Shown: one piece after another, positions 31,853 through 39,956 of the stretch
How positions within the stretch are numbered: the first letter of the stretch is position 1
How the letters are laid out: every line of letters begins with the position of its first letter
Assembly (NCBI GenBank): GCA_044508495.1
Contig: JBIQHP010000002.1
Location: 1 to 60,508 of the forward strand
Direction: 5' to 3'
From: Terrimesophilobacter sp044508495
GTDB lineage: Bacteria > Actinomycetota > Actinomycetes > Actinomycetales > Microbacteriaceae
DNA: 60,508 bases
Made by a program: the position numbers and the translations under genes
Notes under the pieces: model-generated
Told to the model about the DNA's origin: nothing
Database searches by the model: none
What the model saw: the letters and a program-made list of their open reading frames with translations, nothing else

Positions 31853-33625
31853 CTACTTCACTTTCTCGTCGCTGAGGTCCACGACCGGGGTGTCCGGAGC
31901 ATCCTTGCCCGGGCCGATGCCGTACTGCACGGGAGCCGCCTCGGGATGGTTGAGGTCGAAGGCGGGAGACTCGGAACGGATGCGCGGGATCGAGGTGAAG
32001 TTGTGCCGCGGCGGCGGGCACGAGGTCGCCCACTCGAGCGAGCGCCCGTAGCCCCACGGGTCGTTGACGGTGACCTTGGGCGCCCTCCGGGCGGTGATGT
32101 ACACGTTGTAGAGGAACGGGATCATCGAGATCCCGAGGAGCATCGCCCCCATGGTCGACAACTGGTTCATCCAGGTGAAGCCGTCCTCGGGCTGGTAGGT
32201 CTCGTAGCGGCGCGGCATTCCCATGACCCCGAGCCAGTGCTGCACGAGGAAGGTCGTATGGAAGCCGAGGAACAGCAGCCAGAAGTGCACCTTGCCGAGG
32301 CGCTCGTTGAGCATCTTGCCCGTCCACTTGGGCCACCAGAAGTAGAAGCCGCTGAACATCGCGAAGACGACGGTGCCGAAGACCACGTAGTGGAAGTGGG
32401 CGACGACGAAATAGGTGTCCGAGACGTGGAAGTCGAGCGGCGGCGAGGCGAGGATGACCCCGGTCAGGCCGCCGAAGGTGAAGGTCACGAGGAAGCCGAT
32501 CGCCCAGAGCATCGCCGCCTCGAAGGTGATCGACCCTCGCCACATCGTGCCGATCCAGTTGAAGATCTTCACGCCCGTCGGCACGGCGATGAGCATCGTC
32601 ATGAGCGAGAAGAAGGGCAGGAGCACGGAACCGGTCACGTACATGTGGTGGGCCCAAACGGTGACCGAGAGCGCCGCGATCGCGACCGTCGCCCCGACGA
32701 GGGTCTTGTAGCCGAAGATCGGCTTCCGGCTGAAGACCGGGAAGACCTCGGAGACGATCCCGAAGAACGGCAGCGCGATGATGTAGACCTCCGGATGCCC
32801 GAAGAACCAGAACAGGTGCTGCCAGAGGATCGCTCCCCCGGCCTCGACGTTGTAGATGTGCCCGCCGAAGACCCGGTCCATGCCGAGGCCGAGGAGCGCT
32901 GCGGCGAGCGGCGGGAAGGCCATGAGGACGAGGATCGAGGTGACCATCGCGTTCCAGGTGAAGATCGGCATCCGGAACATCGTCATGCCCGGCGCGCGCA
33001 TCGTGATGATCGTCGTGATGAAGTTGACCGCGCCGAGGATCGTGCCGAACCCGCTCAGAGCGAGGCCGAAGACCCAGAGATTGCCGCCCGCCCCGGGTGA
33101 GAAGGTCGTCTCGGAGAGCGGTGCGTAGGCGAACCAGCCGAAGGACGCGGCCCCCTGCGGCGTGAGGAAGCCGGCGACGGCGATGAGGCTTCCGAAGCTG
33201 TAGAGCCAGTAGGCGAAGGCATTGAGCCGCGGGAAGGCGACGTCCGGCGCGCCGATCTGGAGGGGCATGATGACGTTGACGAAGCCCGCGAAGAGCGGCG
33301 TCGCGAACATGAGCAGCATGATCGTGCCGTGCATCGTGAACAGCTGGTTGTACTGCTCCTTGGTCTGCAGGAGCTCGAGGCCCGGCTCGAAGAGCTGGGC
33401 GCGGATGACGAGCGCCATGACGCCGCCGAGGCAGAAGTAGATGAACGAGGTGATGAGGTAGAGGTAGCCGATCTTCTTGTGATCGGTCGTCGTGATCCAG
33501 TCGACGATGAGCTCGCCCTTGGTGCCGACCTTCGAGGCTCCGAAGTCCTGCCCGCTCCCCCGCCTGGGCTGCTGAGGCGCCGCCGGCCGGGACTCGCTCG
33601 TGCGGGGTGCTGTCGTTGTGCTCAT
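31853..33625 (-). CDS. ctaD: Cytochrome c oxidase subunit I
   Basis: The 590-aa catalytic subunit carries heme a, heme a3 and CuB. Ligand-bearing segments are MHGTIMLLMF (heme a), HLFWFFGHPEVYIIALPFFG (CuB His and the cross-linked Tyr) with WAHHMYVTG, and VVAHFHYVVFG (heme a3 and a). Twelve helices are expected. A charged N-terminal extension of about 35 residues is present. It is the second gene of ctaCDF. Confidence 0.96.
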   Translation of the reverse strand: MSTTTAPRTSESRPAAPQQPRRGSGQDFGASKVGTKGELIVDWITTTDHKKIGYLYLITSFIYFCLGGVMALVIRAQLFEPGLELLQTKEQYNQLFTMHGTIMLLMFATPLFAGFVNVIMPLQIGAPDVAFPRLNAFAYWLYSFGSLIAVAGFLTPQGAASFGWFAYAPLSETTFSPGAGGNLWVFGLALSGFGTILGAVNFITTIITMRAPGMTMFRMPIFTWNAMVTSILVLMAFPPLAAALLGLGMDRVFGGHIYNVEAGGAILWQHLFWFFGHPEVYIIALPFFGIVSEVFPVFSRKPIFGYKTLVGATVAIAALSVTVWAHHMYVTGSVLLPFFSLMTMLIAVPTGVKIFNWIGTMWRGSITFEAAMLWAIGFLVTFTFGGLTGVILASPPLDFHVSDTYFVVAHFHYVVFGTVVFAMFSGFYFWWPKWTGKMLNERLGKVHFWLLFLGFHTTFLVQHWLGVMGMPRRYETYQPEDGFTWMNQLSTMGAMLLGISMIPFLYNVYITARRAPKVTVNDPWGYGRSLEWATSCPPPRHNFTSIPRIRSESPAFDLNHPEAAPVQYGIGPGKDAPDTPVVDLSDEKVK

Positions 33626-33635
33626 GTCGATCGCC

Positions 33636-34547
33636 CTACTCGTTACCCGCCGGGGCGTCGGTGCCCGGCTGGTTGGTGTTCGTGTTGTACTCCGGGCCGA
33701 GGATCCCGGTCTGCCCCTTGTCGGCCAGGCTCTTGATGTAGGCGTCGTACTCGCTCTGCGAGACCACCTTGACCTTGAAGAGCATGAGCGAGTGGTACTC
33801 GCCGCAGAGTTCCGCGCACTTGCCCATGTACTCCCCCTCCTTGAGGGGAGTGAAGTACATGTGGTTCGTGTGGCCGGGGATCATGTCCTTCTTGTAGAGG
33901 AACTCGGGAACCCAGAACGAGTGGACGACATCGCGGCTCTCGATGTCGATCGAGACCGTGTTGCCGACCGGAAGGTACAGCACCGGCAGCTGGTCGTAGT
34001 CGATGAACGGAGCGGCGTCGATCTCCTGCGCCTGGATGCCCGAGGAGTGCACCCCGTCGCCGTTCGGGCCGACGTTCAGGTAGTTGAAGTCCCAGGACCA
34101 GCGCTTGCCGACGACCTGGATCTCGACATCCGGGTTGGCGATCGGCTGCTCGATCTTGGCCTGGTCCCTCGCCGTGAAGGCGAAGAAGCCGAGGATGAGG
34201 ATGAGGGGCACGATCGTGTAGAAGATCTCGATCGGCATGTTGTAGCGCAACTGGACCGGCAGGCCGGTCTGCCCCTTGCGGCGACGGTAGACGACCGCCG
34301 TCCAGATGATGAGACCCCAGACGAGCAGGCCGACGCCGAGGAGGATGATCCAGCTCGTGACCCAGAGACCGGTGATGTCGTCGGTGTGGTTGGTGATTCC
34401 GGGCTCGCCGGGGAGGAAGCCTCTCAGCTGCTGCTGCGTGCATCCGGCGAGGGCCACGGCAAGGCCCAGGGCGACCGGGATGGCGATCCATCGGAGACGA
34501 CGAGGAGAACGCACGGTGAACCTCTCGGATGACGCGGAGACTGACAT
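33636..34547 (-). CDS. ctaC: Cytochrome c oxidase subunit II
   Basis: The 303-aa lipoprotein subunit has signal peptide IAIPVALGLAVALAGC with a lipobox Cys, two helices (WIILLGVGLLVWGLIIWTAVVY and IFYTIVPLILILGFFAFTA) and a periplasmic-side cupredoxin domain. CuA ligands are in DVVHSFWVPEF and CAELCGEYHSLM. Lnt (1318) and LspA (44470) in this window would process its lipobox. ATG 34547 is used; GTG a few codons later is possible. Confidence 0.95.
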   Translation of the reverse strand: MSVSASSERFTVRSPRRLRWIAIPVALGLAVALAGCTQQQLRGFLPGEPGITNHTDDITGLWVTSWIILLGVGLLVWGLIIWTAVVYRRRKGQTGLPVQLRYNMPIEIFYTIVPLILILGFFAFTARDQAKIEQPIANPDVEIQVVGKRWSWDFNYLNVGPNGDGVHSSGIQAQEIDAAPFIDYDQLPVLYLPVGNTVSIDIESRDVVHSFWVPEFLYKKDMIPGHTNHMYFTPLKEGEYMGKCAELCGEYHSLMLFKVKVVSQSEYDAYIKSLADKGQTGILGPEYNTNTNQPGTDAPAGNE

Positions 34548-34619
34548 TCGCAGTCTATTGACTGCTCCCAGCCTACTCCGAAGGACGCGCCCTTCCGCGC
34601 CGGAATGAGGCCTCGAGGC

Positions 34620-34982
34620 CTAGTGGAAGGAATCCCCGCAGGCGCAACTGCCGGCCGCGTTCGGATTGTCGATCGTGAAGCCCTGCTTCTGGATGGTGTC
34701 CTCGAAGTCGATCGCGGCGCCGTCGAGGTAGGGAACGCTCATCTTGTCGACGACGACCTCGACACCGTCGAAGTCGACCGTGCTGTCCCCGTCGAGCAGG
34801 CGCTCGTCGAAGTAGAGCTGGTAGATGAGACCGGAGCATCCGCCCGGCTGGACGGCGACGCGCAGACGCAGATCGTCCCGGCCCTCCTGCTCGCACAGTG
34901 CGCGCACCTTGTGCGCGGCGGCCTCGGTCAGCGTGACCCCGTGGGCGGGGGCGATGGTCTCCGCCACTGTCGTTTCCGTCAT
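34620..34982 (-). CDS. erpA: Iron-sulfur cluster insertion protein (HesB/IscA type)
   Basis: The 120-aa A-type carrier has the conserved GVTLTEAAAHKVRALCEQEG, the first ligand Cys in VQPGGCSGLIYQLYFDE and the C-terminal pair in GSCACGDSFH. It delivers Fe-S clusters to targets such as the QcrA Rieske protein. Position beside ctaC is common in Actinobacteria. ErpA is the nearest symbol; IscA-type members are hard to tell apart. Confidence 0.9.
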   Translation of the reverse strand: MTETTVAETIAPAHGVTLTEAAAHKVRALCEQEGRDDLRLRVAVQPGGCSGLIYQLYFDERLLDGDSTVDFDGVEVVVDKMSVPYLDGAAIDFEDTIQKQGFTIDNPNAAGSCACGDSFH

Positions 34983-35016
34983 TCCTGCTCCCTCGATCCC
35001 TTCCAGTGTAAGCGCA

Positions 35017-36435
35017 TCACGCGCGCGAGTTCAGCTTCGACAGCAGGATCGCCTCGGTGAGAATCGCCCGCTTGAACACGCCGAGGTGGAGCGACTCGTT
35101 CGGGCTGTGCGCCCGCGAGTCGGGGTCCTCGACGCCGGTCACGAGGATCTGCGCCCCCGGGAACAGCTCGACCAGGTCGGCGATGAAGGGGATCGAGCCG
35201 CCGATGCCGGTCTCGACGGGGGCGACGCCCCAGCCCTCGGCCATCGCCTGCTTCGCCTCGGCGACCGCCCAGCCGCTCGTGTCGACGAGGAAGGGATCGC
35301 CGCGGTCGATGTCGTCGATCTCGACGACCGCGCCGAAGGGCGCGTTCGCGCGGAGATGCCGCTCGAGCGCGACGAAGGCGTCGGCGGCGGACTGCCCGGG
35401 CGCGATCCTCGCGCTCACCCGGACCGCGACCGACGGTGCGAGCGTGTTCGAGGCGTTGGCCACGCTGGGCGCATCGATCCCTGTGACGGTGACGGCGGGC
35501 TGGTACCACAGCCGGCTCGGGATGCTCCCCGTCCCGATCGGGGACACCCCGTCGAGGAGCGCCGCCTCCTCGCGCAGCCGAGACTCCGAATAGTCCGGGC
35601 TCTCCCCCTGCGTGCTCGTGAGGCCCTCGACCGCGACGCTTCCCTCCGGATCGTGCAGGGTCGCGAGGAGCCGGATCATCGCGAGCATGGCATCCGGCAC
35701 CGCGCCGCCGAACATGCCGGAGTGCGAGGCGTGGTCGAGCGTGCGCACCGTGAGCCGGAAGGTCACGTTGCCGCGCAGGGCGACCGTAAGCGCCGGCGTG
35801 TCGATGTCCCAGTTGTCCGAGTCGGCGACGACGATGACATCGGCCGCGAGCTCCTCGCGGTGCTGCACGAGGAAGTTCTTGAACGAGCGGGAGCCGAACT
35901 CCTCCTCGCCCTCGAAGAACAGGGCGAGGCCGAGGTCGAAGTCAGGCCCCTCCGTCTCGACGAGGGCGCGGACGGCCGCGATGTGCGCCATGACCCCCGC
36001 CTTGTCGTCGGCCGCCCCGCGCCCGTAGAGGCGGTCTCCGCGGACGGCCGGCTCGAACGGGAGGGACTCCCAGTCCTCGTCCTTCCCGGGAGGCTGCACG
36101 TCGTGGTGCGCATAGAGCAGGATCGTCGGGCGGCCGTTCCTCGCCGCCCTCGTCGCGAGCACCGCCGGCTGCCCGAGGCTCTCGGTGTCGCCGATGGCCG
36201 CCTGGGAGATGCGCACGGAGTCGAAGACGCCGAGCCCCTCGACGAGCTCCACGATCGCCTCGGCGCTGCGGTGGACGTTCGCCGGGTCGAAGGCGGCCCA
36301 GGAGACCGACGGGATACGCACGAGATCGCAGAGCTCGGCGATAGTGGCGGGCAGACCGGCGCCCACCGCCTCGGCCAGGCGATCGGCGGACGGACGGGCG
36401 GAGGAGTCGGCGGCGTCGCCGGGTGAGGAGGTCAT
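35017..36435 (-). CDS. M20-family dipeptidase/metallopeptidase
   Basis: The 472-aa dizinc peptidase has metal ligands His in YAHHDVQPPG, Asp in GRGAADDKAGVMAH, Glu pair in FEGEEEFGS and Asp in VVADSDNWDID. The bridging catalytic Asp and the lid dimerisation domain (about residues 200-320) are present. This group hydrolyses dipeptides or N-acylated amino acids; substrate unknown. It is transcribed towards erpA and divergent from the DUF3043 gene. Confidence 0.9.
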   Translation of the reverse strand: MTSSPGDAADSSARPSADRLAEAVGAGLPATIAELCDLVRIPSVSWAAFDPANVHRSAEAIVELVEGLGVFDSVRISQAAIGDTESLGQPAVLATRAARNGRPTILLYAHHDVQPPGKDEDWESLPFEPAVRGDRLYGRGAADDKAGVMAHIAAVRALVETEGPDFDLGLALFFEGEEEFGSRSFKNFLVQHREELAADVIVVADSDNWDIDTPALTVALRGNVTFRLTVRTLDHASHSGMFGGAVPDAMLAMIRLLATLHDPEGSVAVEGLTSTQGESPDYSESRLREEAALLDGVSPIGTGSIPSRLWYQPAVTVTGIDAPSVANASNTLAPSVAVRVSARIAPGQSAADAFVALERHLRANAPFGAVVEIDDIDRGDPFLVDTSGWAVAEAKQAMAEGWGVAPVETGIGGSIPFIADLVELFPGAQILVTGVEDPDSRAHSPNESLHLGVFKRAILTEAILLSKLNSRA

Positions 36436-36475
36436 GACGGTAATCTTAAGCGATCACCGACAGCAGGGATGGAAT

Positions 36476-37054
36476 GTGGCCAAGGCAGGCAAGCACGACG
36501 ACGCGGCGGACTACGACCTGAACACCGACAGCACGATGACCGGCAAGGGCAGGCCCACCCCGACGCGCAAGGAGCGCGAGGCCGCGAACCGCCGCCCGCT
36601 CGTGAGCAACGATCGCAGGGCCGCGGCCAAGGCCTCGCGCGCGAAGATGGCCGAGGCCCGTGAGAAGGCCAGGATCGGCATGGCCGCCGGCGAGGAGAAG
36701 TACCTCCCGGTACGGGACAAGGGCCCGCAGCGCCGGTGGATACGCGACTACGTCGACGCCAGGTTCAGCGTCGGCGAGGTACTCATCCCGGTCATGTTCC
36801 TCGTCATCGTCCTGACCTTCATCAACGACGAGCGCGTCCAGCTCATCGGCATCGCGGGCCTCTGGCTGTTCTTCCTCGCCGCCGTGATCGACGGCGTCAT
36901 CCTCGGCCTCATCGTCAACCGGAGGCTCGCGGCGAGGTTCGGGGCGGACTCGCTCCAGCGCGGCAATCGCTGGTACGCCGCGATGCGCGCGATGCAGCTG
37001 AGGGTCATGCGGCTGCCGAAGCCTAAGGTCAAGCGGGGACAGTACCCCGCGTAG
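36476..37054 (+). CDS. DUF3043 membrane protein
   Basis: The 192-aa actinobacterial protein has a long charged N-terminal region (TPTRKEREAANRRPLVSNDR, alanine/lysine-rich helix) followed by RWIRDYVDARFSVGEVLIPV and two helices (IPVMFLVIVLTFINDE and LFFLAAVIDGVILGLIVN). GTG 36476 gives the usual VAKAGK start. Function unknown. The stop overlaps the convergent pyrD by 26 bp. Confidence 0.85.
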   Translation: MAKAGKHDDAADYDLNTDSTMTGKGRPTPTRKEREAANRRPLVSNDRRAAAKASRAKMAEAREKARIGMAAGEEKYLPVRDKGPQRRWIRDYVDARFSVGEVLIPVMFLVIVLTFINDERVQLIGIAGLWLFFLAAVIDGVILGLIVNRRLAARFGADSLQRGNRWYAAMRAMQLRVMRLPKPKVKRGQYPA

Positions 37055-38075
37055 GCCGCTTCGCGAGGCCCCGGTTGATCTGCCTGGCCCAGAGCGGCCC
37101 GCGATAGAGGAATCCCGTGTAGCCCTGCACGAGCGTCGCCCCCGCGTCGAGCCGCTCCCGGACATCCGCCGCCGTCTCCACTCCCCCGACCGAGATCACG
37201 CAGAAGCCCGCGGGGACGACCGAACGGACGATCCGCAGCACCTCGAGCGCCCGAGCCGCGAGCGGAGCCCCGGAGAGGCCGCCGGCTCCCGCCCGCTCGA
37301 TGAGAGCAGGCTCGCTCAGAAGGCCCTCCCGGGAGAGCGTCGTGTTCGTCGCCACGAGCCCAGACAGCCCGAGGGAGACGGCGAGCTCGCTCACCCTGCG
37401 CACCTCGGCGTCGCCGAGATCCGGGGCGATCTTCACGAGCACCGGGGTCGCCCCCGCCGCGTCGCGGACCGCGGTCAGCAGCGGGCCGAGGCGGTCGAGC
37501 TCCTGGAGGCCGCGAAGGCCCGGGGTGTTGGGCGAGCTCACGTTGACGGCGAGGTAGTCGGCCAGCGGCGCGAGGATGCGCGTGCTCGCCAGGTAGTCGT
37601 CGATCGCCGCCTCGACAGCGACGGCGCGGGACTTGCCGATGTTGACGCCGACGACCGGGCGGCACCGGCGCGACCTCTCCTTCGCGAGCCGCGGAGCGGC
37701 ATCCGCGGAGCCGTGGTTGTTGAAGCCCATCCGGTTGACGACCGCGCGGTCCGGGATGAGCCGGAACAGCCGCGGCCGGTCGTTGCCCGGCTGCGGCAGC
37801 GCCGTGAGAGTGCCGACCTCGACGTGGCCGAAGCCGAGGCTCCACAGCCCTCTCATGCCCGTCGCATCCTTGTCGAATCCGGCGGCGACGCCGAAGGGCG
37901 AGGCGAAGCGCAGGCCCATGGCCTCGACCGCGAGGGAGGGCTCCGGTCGGGTCAGGGCACGGGCGAGGGCCGAGAGGCCGGGAAGTCCGAGCACCCGGAT
38001 GACGGCGAACGCGAGGGCGTGCGCGCGCTCGGGGTCGAGGCGCGACAGGAGCATCCGGAAGAGAAGGCGATACAT
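37029..38075 (-). CDS. pyrD: Dihydroorotate dehydrogenase (quinone), class 2
   Basis: The 348-aa FMN enzyme of pyrimidine synthesis passes electrons to menaquinone. It has an N-terminal membrane-associating helix (LLFRMLLSRLDPERAHALAFAV), GFDKDATGMRGLWSLGFGHVEVGT, NRMGFNNHG and the substrate loop NVSSPNTPGLRGLQ with the class-2 catalytic Ser. The phosphate-binding ISVGGVETAADVRERLDAGA is at the C-terminus. The 3' end overlaps the DUF3043 gene. Confidence 0.95.
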   Translation of the reverse strand: MYRLLFRMLLSRLDPERAHALAFAVIRVLGLPGLSALARALTRPEPSLAVEAMGLRFASPFGVAAGFDKDATGMRGLWSLGFGHVEVGTLTALPQPGNDRPRLFRLIPDRAVVNRMGFNNHGSADAAPRLAKERSRRCRPVVGVNIGKSRAVAVEAAIDDYLASTRILAPLADYLAVNVSSPNTPGLRGLQELDRLGPLLTAVRDAAGATPVLVKIAPDLGDAEVRRVSELAVSLGLSGLVATNTTLSREGLLSEPALIERAGAGGLSGAPLAARALEVLRIVRSVVPAGFCVISVGGVETAADVRERLDAGATLVQGYTGFLYRGPLWARQINRGLAKRPTRGTVPA

Positions 38076-38109
38076 GCGCTCGCCAGCCTAGCGGGCGCCG
38101 AGGCCAGCA

Positions 38110-38583
38110 CTAGGGCGTTTCGGCGGCGCCGGCCGTCTCGTGCTCGACCCTCAGGAGCGTGATCGCCGACTCGAAGTCCTCGAGGGAGTCGAAGCCCTGG
38201 TAGACGCTCGCGAAGCGGAGATAGGCGACCTCGTCGAGCTCGCGGAGCGGCGGGAGGATGGCGAGGCCGATGTCGTTGGCGTCGATCTGGGAGACGCCGG
38301 TCGCCCGGATGGCCTCCTCGACCTGCTGCGCGAGCACGGCGAGATCGGTGTCGGTGACCGGGCGGCCCTGGCATGCCTTGCGGACGCCCGCGACGATCTT
38401 CTCCCGGCTGAACGGCTGCACGACGCCGCTGCGCTTGACGACGTTGAGGCTCGCGGTCTCCGTCGTGCTGAACCGGCGGCCGCACTCGGGGCACTGACGC
38501 CTGCGCCGGATGGACAGGCCGTCGTCGCTCGTGCGCGAGTCGACGACGCGGGAGTCCGGATACCGGCAGAACGGGCAGAACAT
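38110..38583 (-). CDS. nrdR: Transcriptional repressor NrdR
   Basis: The 157-aa regulator of ribonucleotide reductase genes has an N-terminal zinc ribbon (MFCPFCRYPDSRVVDSR and CPECGRRF) and an ATP-cone domain (VVKRSGVVQPFSREKIVAGV onward) that senses nucleotide levels. No nrd genes lie in the window, so its targets are elsewhere. It sits between pyrD and hisD on the same strand. Confidence 0.95.
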   Translation of the reverse strand: MFCPFCRYPDSRVVDSRTSDDGLSIRRRRQCPECGRRFSTTETASLNVVKRSGVVQPFSREKIVAGVRKACQGRPVTDTDLAVLAQQVEEAIRATGVSQIDANDIGLAILPPLRELDEVAYLRFASVYQGFDSLEDFESAITLLRVEHETAGAAETP

Positions 38584-38595
38584 GGCAAGGAGAGC

Positions 38596-39921
38596 CTACT
38601 CCACCGGGGCCTCCGCCTCCGGGAAGCGCGCGGCGACGGCGGCGGCGTGGGCCGGGAGGTCCTCGGCGTAGGCGAGCGCCTGGATGTGCCCGCGAACGTC
38701 GCCGAGACCCGTCCGGTCGTAGCGGATGATCTGCTGCGACCGCAGGAACGTCGACACGCCGAGTCCCGAGGAGAATCGCGCCTGACCTCCCGTCGGCAGC
38801 ACGTGGTTGGACCCGGCGAGATAGTCTCCGAGGCTCACCGGCGCGTCCCCGCCGAGGAAGATCGCGCCGGCGCTGTCGATCGAGGCGAGCAGGGCATCCG
38901 GATCGGCCACCTGGAGCTCGAGGTGCTCCGGGCCGTAGGCGTTGCTGAAGGCGACCGCGGCGGCGAGGCCGTCGACGAGGACGATCGCGGACTGCTCGCC
39001 GCCGAGGGCCGCCCGCACCCGTGCGCCGTGGTGGGCGCTCTCGGCGAGCAGTCCGACCTCGGCCCGCGCGCGCGCGGCGAAGTCGGCCGAGTCCGTCACG
39101 AGCACCGCCGCGGCGAGCTCGTCGTGCTCGGCCTGGCTCACAAGGTCGGCCGCGACGAGCACCGGGTCCGCGTTCTCGTCCGCGATCACGAGGATCTCGG
39201 TCGGACCCGCCTCGGCGTCGATGCCGGTGACCCCGCGCACGAGGCGCTTGGCCGCCGCGACCCAGACGTTCCCCGGTCCGGTCACGAGGTCGACGGGGTC
39301 GAGCCCGAGATCGGCGACTCCATACGCGAAGGCGCCGATCGCGCCCGCACCGCCCATGGCGTAGACCTCGTCGACACCGAGCAGCGCGGCCGCGGCGAGG
39401 ATCGACGGGTGCACGGCGCCCCCGAACTCCCTCTGCGGCGGCGAGGCCAGCGCGAGGGAGGAGACGCCGGCGACCTGCGCAGGGACGACGTTCATGACGA
39501 CGCTCGAAGGGTAGACCGCCTTGCCTCCGGGAACGTAGAGCCCCACTCGGCGGATCGGCTGCCAGCGCTGCTGAACGATCGCGCCCTCGCCGAGCCCGGT
39601 CGACACCGGCACCGGAAGCTGAGCCGCCGACACGGCGCGCACGCGCCGGATGGCCTCCTCGAGGGCGTCTCGCACGGCCGAGGGGATCCGTTCGGCGGCG
39701 TGCTCGAGCTCGGCGCTCGCCACGCGGATCGCGGCGGGCCGCACGCCGTCGAGCCGCTCCGCCTGGTCGAGGAGGGCCGCCGATCCGCGCTCCCTGACGT
39801 CGCCGATGAGCTCTCCGGCCGCCTTCGCCGCCGACGAGACGTCGACCCGGGCACGCGGCATGAGCCGGGAGAGCTCGGCGGGGCTGTGCGCCGTTCCGCG
39901 CAGGTCGATCGTCGTGATCAT
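38596..39921 (-). CDS. hisD: Histidinol dehydrogenase
   Basis: Last enzyme of histidine synthesis, 441 aa. Conserved segments are VGLYVPGGKAVYPSSVVMNV, AMGGAGAIGAFAYG, VDLVTGPGNVWVAAAKR, IDAEAGPTEILVIADE, a zinc-ligand region LVSQAEHDE, and AYGPEHLELQ. ATG 39921 precedes TTIDLRG. No other his gene follows in the window: the next gene downstream is nrdR, so the his operon is split or lies elsewhere. Confidence 0.95.
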   Translation of the reverse strand: MITTIDLRGTAHSPAELSRLMPRARVDVSSAAKAAGELIGDVRERGSAALLDQAERLDGVRPAAIRVASAELEHAAERIPSAVRDALEEAIRRVRAVSAAQLPVPVSTGLGEGAIVQQRWQPIRRVGLYVPGGKAVYPSSVVMNVVPAQVAGVSSLALASPPQREFGGAVHPSILAAAALLGVDEVYAMGGAGAIGAFAYGVADLGLDPVDLVTGPGNVWVAAAKRLVRGVTGIDAEAGPTEILVIADENADPVLVAADLVSQAEHDELAAAVLVTDSADFAARARAEVGLLAESAHHGARVRAALGGEQSAIVLVDGLAAAVAFSNAYGPEHLELQVADPDALLASIDSAGAIFLGGDAPVSLGDYLAGSNHVLPTGGQARFSSGLGVSTFLRSQQIIRYDRTGLGDVRGHIQALAYAEDLPAHAAAVAARFPEAEAPVE

Positions 39922-39956
39922 GGCGCGACCCAGCCTAGCCGGGGCGACAGGCGAGG